Shown here: piece after piece, positions 59,449-64,000 of the stretch
Layout of the letters: every line of letters begins with the position of its first letter
Position numbering within the stretch: the first letter of the stretch is position 1
Source: DASRHT01 sp035293765
GTDB taxonomy: Bacteria > Chloroflexota > Ktedonobacteria > Ktedonobacterales > Ktedonobacteraceae
DNA length: 64,000 nucleotides
Assembly: GCA_035293765.1 (NCBI GenBank)
Contig: DATGMF010000074.1
Span: 130,140-194,139 of the forward strand
Reading direction: 5' to 3'
Position numbers and translations under genes: made by a program
Notes under the pieces: generated by a model
The model's input: only the letters and a program-made list of their open reading frames with translations
Databases searched by the model: none
Told to the model about the DNA's origin: nothing

Positions 59449-60447
59449 CTATTCAGACTCAGCCTGATGGTGTTCCGCATGTTCTTGCAGCTCGAAACCA
59501 AGATCTTCAATCATCTGCCAGGTATCCTTGTAATCCTGTCCGGCGGTGGTCAGATAGCCGGAGACAAAGACCGAGTTCGCGGGATACAGGGCCAGCGGCT
59601 GCAACGAACGCAGATACACTTCGCGCCCTGCGGAGACGCGAATCTCCTGGTGCGGATTGAGGAAACGCATCAGACAGAGGATACGCAGGCAATCATACGG
59701 CTTGAGGTAAGTTACGCCCTCCAGTGGCGTGCCGGGGATGGCAAGCAGGAAGTTCACCGGAATGGACTGGGGGTCTAGCTCGCGCAAAGCCAGAGCGACA
59801 TCGATAATATCTTCCTCTGTCTCGCCCTGCCCGAATATCGCGCCCGTGCAAAGTTTGAGTCCCGCCCGGCGCGCGGCCAGCAAGGTATCGACGCGATCCT
59901 GATAGGTATGAGTGGTGCAAATCTGCGGATAGTAGCGCTCGCTGGTATTCAGATTGTGGTTGAGCTGCTCCACGCCAGCATCGTACAGGCGTCGCGCTTT
60001 TTCCTCCGAAATAATGCCAACCGTGCAGCAGATGGCAATATCAACCTCTTCCTTAATGCTGCGCACAGCATCGGCGATATAGTCGATTTCGCGATCAGTC
60101 GCGCCACGCGTGCTGATAGCGATGCAATAGCGCAGGCTGCGCGAGGCTTTAGCCCGCCTGGCGCCTTCTAAAAGCTGCTGCCGACCCACCAGGGGATATC
60201 TGGCAATCTGGGCGCTAGAGATTTTCGATTGTGAGCAATAGTGGCAATCCTCTGGACACAGCCCGCTTTTGGCGTTGATGAGCATATGCAAATGAACGCT
60301 TTTGCCGCAGAAGCGATAGCGCACCTGGTAAGCGGCGTCCAGCAGCTCTAAAATACGCTGATCGGGGCAGTGCAGCACAGCCGCGCACTCTTCACGCGCA
60401 AGCGCCTCCCCAGCCATAGCCTTATCCGCGAACGTTTGAAATCTCAT
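59449..60447 (-). CDS. bioB: Biotin synthase
   Basis: A 332-residue radical-SAM enzyme inserting sulfur into dethiobiotin. The [4Fe-4S]/SAM motif is CPEDCHYCSQS (Cys64, 68, 71). SVHLHMLINAKSGLCPED, KASRSLRYCIAISTRG, HNLNTSERYYPQICTTHTY and ICCTVGIISEEKARRL fit BioB, with cysteine and arginine ligands of the [2Fe-2S] cluster in place (YCIA, CTVG). VSAGREVYLRSLQPLALYPANSVFVSGYLTTAGQ is the C-terminal signature. ATG 60447 follows AAGGAG by 7 nt; the upstream 32 codons are rejected. No other bio genes are in the window. Confidence 0.95.
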   Translation of the reverse strand: MRFQTFADKAMAGEALAREECAAVLHCPDQRILELLDAAYQVRYRFCGKSVHLHMLINAKSGLCPEDCHYCSQSKISSAQIARYPLVGRQQLLEGARRAKASRSLRYCIAISTRGATDREIDYIADAVRSIKEEVDIAICCTVGIISEEKARRLYDAGVEQLNHNLNTSERYYPQICTTHTYQDRVDTLLAARRAGLKLCTGAIFGQGETEEDIIDVALALRELDPQSIPVNFLLAIPGTPLEGVTYLKPYDCLRILCLMRFLNPHQEIRVSAGREVYLRSLQPLALYPANSVFVSGYLTTAGQDYKDTWQMIEDLGFELQEHAEHHQAESE

Positions 60448-60903
60448 AGCGCCACTCCTTCGCAATCGTGTTCCAGCTTCACGATTCAATGTTAAGCAAG
60501 CGGGAAGCCTTGCACATCTGGATCGTTTTTCTCTAAATGCCACTCGGGGTTAGAAAAATCGTATCACATAACTGACGCGAAATCAAAGGAGGGGCGCGCT
60601 GAGAAGTTTTCACCAGGATTGCACCAGCATGATATTTCAGATCATTTGCCAGGAATCATTTTATTTCCTTCTATATCAATGTAATGTAACATTATCTCGT
60701 ATAAATCTATGGATATCTTCTGCAGAGCAGGGTAATCTATTCGTTTTATGCTTGACGAAGAGAAATCTGCCTGAATCTTTCTCTTATCATCTCAAGTGTT
60801 GTATAATGAGATGCTGCCGGGCTTATCCAGCAAATCTTTGCACAACTTTCGCGATGGTATCCCATTTCTCTGCAGTGTTTGAATTGAATGGAAAGGACTC
60901 GCT

Positions 60904-62094
60904 ATGTCATTCAAGAAAAGTTGGTTCCTTCGTATTTCCCTCGCAATGGCTCTGACACTTGTTCTGGTAGGAACAGTTGCTGCCCTTGCCGTGCCATCTG
61001 CACAGGCCGCGCAGAGTAGTACTTTTCCCACTATCAGCCCCTCCCAGTTGCAGGGGCACTACCTGGCGCCCTCGCAATTACATACGGCGACGCAGATGAT
61101 GAGCGTCAAACGCGCGGCAGGCTTCTCCGGGGGAGGTATACAGTTTGTGCCAACGTTTAATGGCTCATTTACGTTCAATAATACGACCTTCCCGTTCACT
61201 ATGGTGGGGAGCGATCCCGCGCTTGGCTCGCACACCACCCACATCAAGACTATCGTGATCCCTGTGGCGTTCCACTTCCCCGATCAGAACGTCACCTTCT
61301 CCGGCGGCGGGCAGAATACAGACACTTTGCTCGACTCGCCGATTTTCAGCAAGAACCACATGCTGACGGGCTCGCGGGCGCAGTGGTCGGACGCGCTCAT
61401 GCGCAACCAGTTCAACAACTTCGTCACCACTACCAGCCCGAATTATCATGTCTTACTCAATCAGCCCGATGTGCGACCCACGCTCCATTTCACTCTGCCG
61501 TTTAACACCAGCAATGAGGTAGCTGATCTGGTCTTCAAGACGACCAACAACATCAGCATCGGGATTGTGGACATCAACGTCTTCATCCCCTGGATTGAGA
61601 ACGAAGTGCTGGCTATGCATCTGCCAGCGGATAGCCTGCCGATCTTCCAGTTCCGCGACGTCTACCTCAATTTTGGTTCAATCGATCCCAAAAACCTCCA
61701 GTGCTGCGTACTGGGCTTCCACGATACCTTCACGTCCGCCTCGAACCCGAACGCCATCCACACGGAGATCTTCGAGAGCGTTTCCACTCCTGGAATCTTC
61801 TCTGGGGTAGCTGGGATTACCGCGATGAGCCACGAGACCGCGGAATGGTTGGACGATCCCTTAGGCAACAACCCGACGCCCCCCTGGCTGAATGCTGGTG
61901 GAGGATGTCAGAATAACCTGGAGACGGGCGACTTCCTGGAGGGGAATCCTATCGCGCCCATTCTGGTAGATGGGTTTACTCTGCAGGATGAGACCAATCT
62001 CTGGTGGTTTGCCAGAACACCTCAGCCAACACCCGCTAAATTCGGACTCTATGACTTCGCTGGCAGGCTGAACACTTTCTCAACTGCCTGCTAG
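60904..62094 (+). CDS. Secreted protein with metalloprotease-like HExxE motif
   Basis: A 396-residue exported protein with a signal peptide (SLAMALTLVLVGTVAALAVPSAQAA). The mature part is rich in Asn, Thr, Phe and Pro with IKTIVIPVAFHFPD, NNFVTTTSPNYHVLLNQPDVRP and NVFIPWIENEV. Near residue 310, GITAMSHETAEWLDDPLGN is a helix with His-Glu-x-x-Glu-Trp-x-Asp-Asp-Pro, reminiscent of zinc metalloprotease sites although not the standard HExxH. Four late cysteines may form disulfides. AAAGGA precedes the ATG and TATAAT (60802-60807) is a possible -10 box. The 456-bp upstream gap has nothing else clear. Confidence 0.68.
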   Translation: MSFKKSWFLRISLAMALTLVLVGTVAALAVPSAQAAQSSTFPTISPSQLQGHYLAPSQLHTATQMMSVKRAAGFSGGGIQFVPTFNGSFTFNNTTFPFTMVGSDPALGSHTTHIKTIVIPVAFHFPDQNVTFSGGGQNTDTLLDSPIFSKNHMLTGSRAQWSDALMRNQFNNFVTTTSPNYHVLLNQPDVRPTLHFTLPFNTSNEVADLVFKTTNNISIGIVDINVFIPWIENEVLAMHLPADSLPIFQFRDVYLNFGSIDPKNLQCCVLGFHDTFTSASNPNAIHTEIFESVSTPGIFSGVAGITAMSHETAEWLDDPLGNNPTPPWLNAGGGCQNNLETGDFLEGNPIAPILVDGFTLQDETNLWWFARTPQPTPAKFGLYDFAGRLNTFSTAC

Positions 62095-62114
62095 CCTTCC
62101 AAGCCTGCACAGCA

Positions 62115-62149
62115 AACAGGCTCTGCCCAGGCGGCAGAGCCTGTTTTTT
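62115..62149 (+). terminator. Rho-independent terminator
   Basis: A perfect 13-bp stem (62115-62127 with 62133-62145), 5-nt loop and a T-run to 62149, 20 bp after the secreted protein's stop. Confidence 0.92.
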
Positions 62150-62172
62150 CTCCTTTTACAGTGCCGGCTTTC

Positions 62173-62439
62173 CTATGCTTTTTTGAAGGGCGAGGCAGGA
62201 TCATGTTTCATCAAATTCATCAGCTTTGGACTGGGCTGCTCGGACGCTTCATCGATGCTGTTGAAAATCTCCTCGATCTGCGCCGAACTGAGGTCGCGTG
62301 ATGGGTCCCAACCGTAACGTTTCAGGTTCACCCGTCCATCGTCGCTGAAGGTAATGCCCTCGGCTTCCAATAACTGGCGCATTCTATCCGGTGAGCCAAA
62401 GGCCCAGCTTCCGCTTAGCTCGCCTTTGCTATTACTCAC
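62173..62439 (-). CDS. Small hypothetical protein
   Basis: An 88-residue hydrophilic protein starting at GTG 62439 (SNSKGELSGSWAFGSPDRMRQLLEAE), with IEEIFNSIDEASEQPSPKL in its second half. I do not recognise it. The open frame extends to 62547, but that extension runs through a 47-bp hairpin and has poor character. No good ribosome site precedes the GTG, so the start is uncertain. It is downstream of the HTH gene on the same strand. Confidence 0.5.
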   Translation of the reverse strand: MSNSKGELSGSWAFGSPDRMRQLLEAEGITFSDDGRVNLKRYGWDPSRDLSSAQIEEIFNSIDEASEQPSPKLMNLMKHDPASPFKKA

Positions 62440-62453
62440 CCTGGATTCATGAA

Positions 62454-62500
62454 AGGGCCGCCTTACCCCTAGATGAATCGTAGGGGTATCCGGCGGCCCT
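62454..62500. repeat. Long two-part hairpin
   Basis: AGGGCCGCC (62454-62462) pairs with 62492-62500, and inside it TACCCCTA pairs with TAGGGGTA, leaving a short loop. It lies between the HTH gene and the 88-residue ORF. The GTAGGGGTATCCGG stretch recalls the start of repeat families A and C. Confidence 0.7.
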
Positions 62501-62565
62501 GCTCTAGCTCCTAATTTCAGAAAGAGGATCAAAAATAGAAGATGCATAGAGGAGCGTAAGAGGAT

Positions 62566-62775
62566 TTAAGACTCAGTTTCGCTATTATCAATGCCAAGCT
62601 GTCTGCGCCGTTGCTCGACGAACTTATTTAGATCTGATCGTAGTATACTGTATCGTCCCACAATGTCACGCGTGGCCTTTAATTGACCGCTCTTAATCCA
62701 TCTTCGGACTGTCTTATCATCGACGTTCAACTCCCTTGTTATTTGCTTAATAGTCACCGTTTCTTCGGTACTCAT
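62566..62775 (-). CDS. Excisionase/MerR-type helix-turn-helix DNA-binding protein
   Basis: A 69-residue protein: TVTIKQITRELNVDDKTVRR is the helix-turn-helix, then WIKSGQLKATRDIVGRYSIL (wing) and a basic, then acidic tail. It is the same class as the 2730-2930 protein and lies in the same position relative to a leader with paired hairpins. ATG 62775 is preceded by GGAG at 8 nt; the TTG two codons earlier is rejected. Likely a local repressor or a recombination directionality factor. Confidence 0.8.
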   Translation of the reverse strand: MSTEETVTIKQITRELNVDDKTVRRWIKSGQLKATRDIVGRYSILRSDLNKFVEQRRRQLGIDNSETES

Positions 62776-62835
62776 AATCAAGCTCCTAAACAGATTTTAT
62801 CTATTCTATCCTGGATAGCCAAAAGAGTCAATATG

Positions 62836-62866
62836 CCTAGACATCCTAGACATCCTATGCTATACT
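62836..62866 (+). promoter_or_regulatory. Tandem operator-like direct repeats abutting a -10 box
   Basis: CCTAGACAT occurs twice head-to-tail (62836-62844, 62845-62853), followed by CCTATGC and directly by TATACT (62861-62866). No good -35 is visible where the repeats lie, suggesting activator- or repressor-controlled transcription by the divergent HTH protein. Confidence 0.55.
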
Positions 62867-62943
62867 TGAATTGCTGGATACGTTGAATAGAATACAACGA
62901 TACCTTCTAACTAGCGAAAAAGTTTTTAGTGCATTGTAGGTAA

Positions 62944-63004
62944 GTGGCCCAGCATGCACTAGGCCACAAGAGAGACTAGCCAATAAACACCAACCTAGCC
63001 TCTC
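62944..63004 (+). promoter_or_regulatory. Two-hairpin structured leader, copy B
   Basis: Hairpin 1 pairs GTGGCC (62944-62949) with GGCCAC (62962-62967). Hairpin 2 pairs GAGAGACTAG (62970-62979) with CTAGCCTCTC (62995-63004), 9 of 10. Sequence and layout parallel 3102-3172. Confidence 0.55.
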
Positions 63005-63061
63005 CACGTCGCATAATAGCGGCGGGAGGGCCATTCGTCAAGCAAGAAAGCAGGATGTGCT

Positions 63062-63763
63062 ATGATGCAACAGACCAAACGACCTGTCCCTGCCGATGAT
63101 GATGCCGCTACCCCGCTCGACAACCACCTCGAAGAGGGTGAAGACGGCGTACTGCCCGAGTTTCCCACCCAACCGTTCCAGTTCATCCCACCCACAGGCC
63201 GCTCACCCGTTCCTCCACACGCAAATCGTCCGCGCGTCTCCCAGGCGCTCCCCGACCAGCAACAATCGTCCCACTCCTGCCAGCGGGTGCGCCAGACGGA
63301 AGACCACAACACCACAACACCTGCACCACAGTCGCCATTCATGCTCCAGCAGCACCCGTGGGACAGCTTTCTGGTTGGGATGCTCCTGTGCCTCATATTG
63401 TTCCTCGTTGGTCAGCAGGTGGTTCTGCCGTTCGTCACTGCGACCGCTGATCAATGGCACTATGGCGATGCGCAGCTCTCGCAACTGGATGCCGATGTGG
63501 GTCACGGGGGCATGAGCCACTTGATCGCCAATTACTACCACGGCTACATTGTGGTGATTGAGATCCTGCTCAGCCACCCGCAAGATAACCGGGTGTACGT
63601 CCTGAGTGGGTTCCGTGACCTGCCGACCCCGCCGGTGCTGACGCTGGGCGTGCAGGATCTCAACGGCGATGGCAAGCCCGACCTTCTCATCAAGATCGAA
63701 GGCACGGCATTGCAAGCAGTCTTGTTCAATGCGGGCAAGACGTTCCAGGGACAGGGAGGCTAG
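63062..63763 (+). CDS. Single-pass membrane protein with FG-GAP/EF-hand-like C-terminal repeat
   Basis: A 233-residue protein. The N-terminal ~95 residues are disordered (Pro, Gln, Asp-rich), followed by one membrane helix (FLVGMLLCLILFLVGQQVVL, ~104-123) and an external domain. That domain includes GGMSHLIANYYHGYIVVIEIL and VQDLNGDGKPDLLIKI, a DxNGDGxxD calcium-loop/FG-GAP unit. AGGA lies 8 nt before the ATG. It is first after the structured leader and is followed 3 bp later by another small membrane protein. Function unknown; mobile-element cargo or a conjugation-related envelope protein is possible. Confidence 0.68.
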   Translation: MMQQTKRPVPADDDAATPLDNHLEEGEDGVLPEFPTQPFQFIPPTGRSPVPPHANRPRVSQALPDQQQSSHSCQRVRQTEDHNTTTPAPQSPFMLQQHPWDSFLVGMLLCLILFLVGQQVVLPFVTATADQWHYGDAQLSQLDADVGHGGMSHLIANYYHGYIVVIEILLSHPQDNRVYVLSGFRDLPTPPVLTLGVQDLNGDGKPDLLIKIEGTALQAVLFNAGKTFQGQGG

Positions 63764-63766
63764 CAC

Positions 63767-64000
63767 ATGAAAATCAGCAAGCCGCTCGTCTACGCCAATC
63801 TCACCGCGCTCTCCCTCAACGGGGTGCTGCTCTGCCTGATGGCGATAAAAGCGTTTCCTCTGCTGCTCGGTATGGCCCTGATCCTCGTGTTTTTAGCAGG
63901 CTCGGTCGCGCTCTCGTGTTACCTCAACGGGCAATGGCCCAGGCGCACACACCGTATCCCGTTTCACACGGCACCGACCAGGAACATGGGACGGTGCGTC
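63767..64000 (+). CDS. Small membrane protein (3' end beyond window)
   Basis: An open frame from ATG 63767 to the right edge (78 codons) with two hydrophobic helices (NLTALSLNGVLLCLMAIKAF; LLGMALILVFLAGSVALSCYL) and then a basic segment. It starts 3 bp after the previous stop, so it is the second gene of the operon. Nothing further can be said from the visible part. Confidence 0.6.
   Translation, partial: MKISKPLVYANLTALSLNGVLLCLMAIKAFPLLLGMALILVFLAGSVALSCYLNGQWPRRTHRIPFHTAPTRNMGRCV

Noticed and set aside
1..64000. rRNA, tRNA or phage genes
   Set aside because: No convincing tRNA T-arm/acceptor pattern, rRNA core sequence, integrase or structural phage gene was seen by eye; a covariance search would be needed to exclude a tRNA fully.

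Overview
The window most likely comes from a member of the Chloroflexota class Ktedonobacteria (a Ktedonobacter/Dictyobacter-like soil bacterium). This rests on gene content: tetratricopeptide kinases with N-terminal zinc ribbons, DinB/ArsR/SRPBCC modules, Uma2 and Rpn nucleases, a zinc-finger-less TnpB, and dense families of short palindromic repeats between genes. No rRNA, tRNA or CRISPR array was recognised. No database search was possible, so the taxonomy is inference.

Layout. 1-2.9 kb: the end of a sugar-phosphate isomerase gene, then a minus-strand set of an excisionase-like HTH protein, an SPFH protein and an NAD-kinase-like protein. 3.0-5.2 kb: a hairpin-rich leader, two small ORFs and a TnpB gene. 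5.4-8.8 kb: DinB, an ArsR-AHSA1 pair behind a 38-bp perfect palindrome, a cytidylate-kinase-like protein, an SRPBCC protein and a small membrane protein. 8.9-12.5 kb: LysR regulator, acyl-CoA dehydrogenase, MaoC hydratase and CitE-type lyase, resembling itaconate/C5-dicarboxylate catabolism. 12.7-17.5 kb: a surface-protein locus of three WxL-like and two DUF916-like proteins. 18.5-23.4 kb: NarL-type two-component system and an ABC-2 exporter. 23.7-26.1 kb: dienelactone hydrolase, methyltransferase and a small membrane protein. 26.2-28.1 kb: metG behind a structured leader. 28.4-31.1 kb: ABC exporter with two permeases. 31.2-35.9 kb: Uma2, MFS transporter, two tandem ubiquitin-domain proteins and a cyclase-family hydrolase. 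35.9-39.5 kb: a Ser/Thr kinase-TPR protein and a degenerate paralogue. 39.9-46.4 kb: GMC oxidoreductase, transglutaminase-like protein, ABC exporter and H-NOX protein. 46.4-50.1 kb: murF-ddl-epimerase operon. 50.3-62.1 kb: YceI, amidohydrolase, quinone oxidoreductase, nucleoside phosphorylase, DJ-1/PfpI protein, aromatic amino acid decarboxylase, phosphotransferase, Rpn nuclease, biotin synthase and a secreted metalloprotease-like protein. 62.2-64 kb: a second excisionase-like HTH locus with the same leader architecture as the first, cut by the right edge.

Three points stand out. (1) Two tandem paralogues at 33.3-35.0 kb begin with a domain strikingly like eukaryotic ubiquitin, fused to an unrecognised conserved domain. 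(2) A dispersed element of about 95 bp (four full copies and one partial) carries a sigma70-like promoter with 17-bp spacing and two covarying hairpins, and always points into the 3' end of the neighbouring gene; it could encode a small RNA family. (3) Repeats of several families supply the last codons or stop codons of at least five genes. The two HTH/hairpin loci, the H-NOX protein with a novel tail, the WxL-like locus and the catalytically rearranged TnpB also merit attention.
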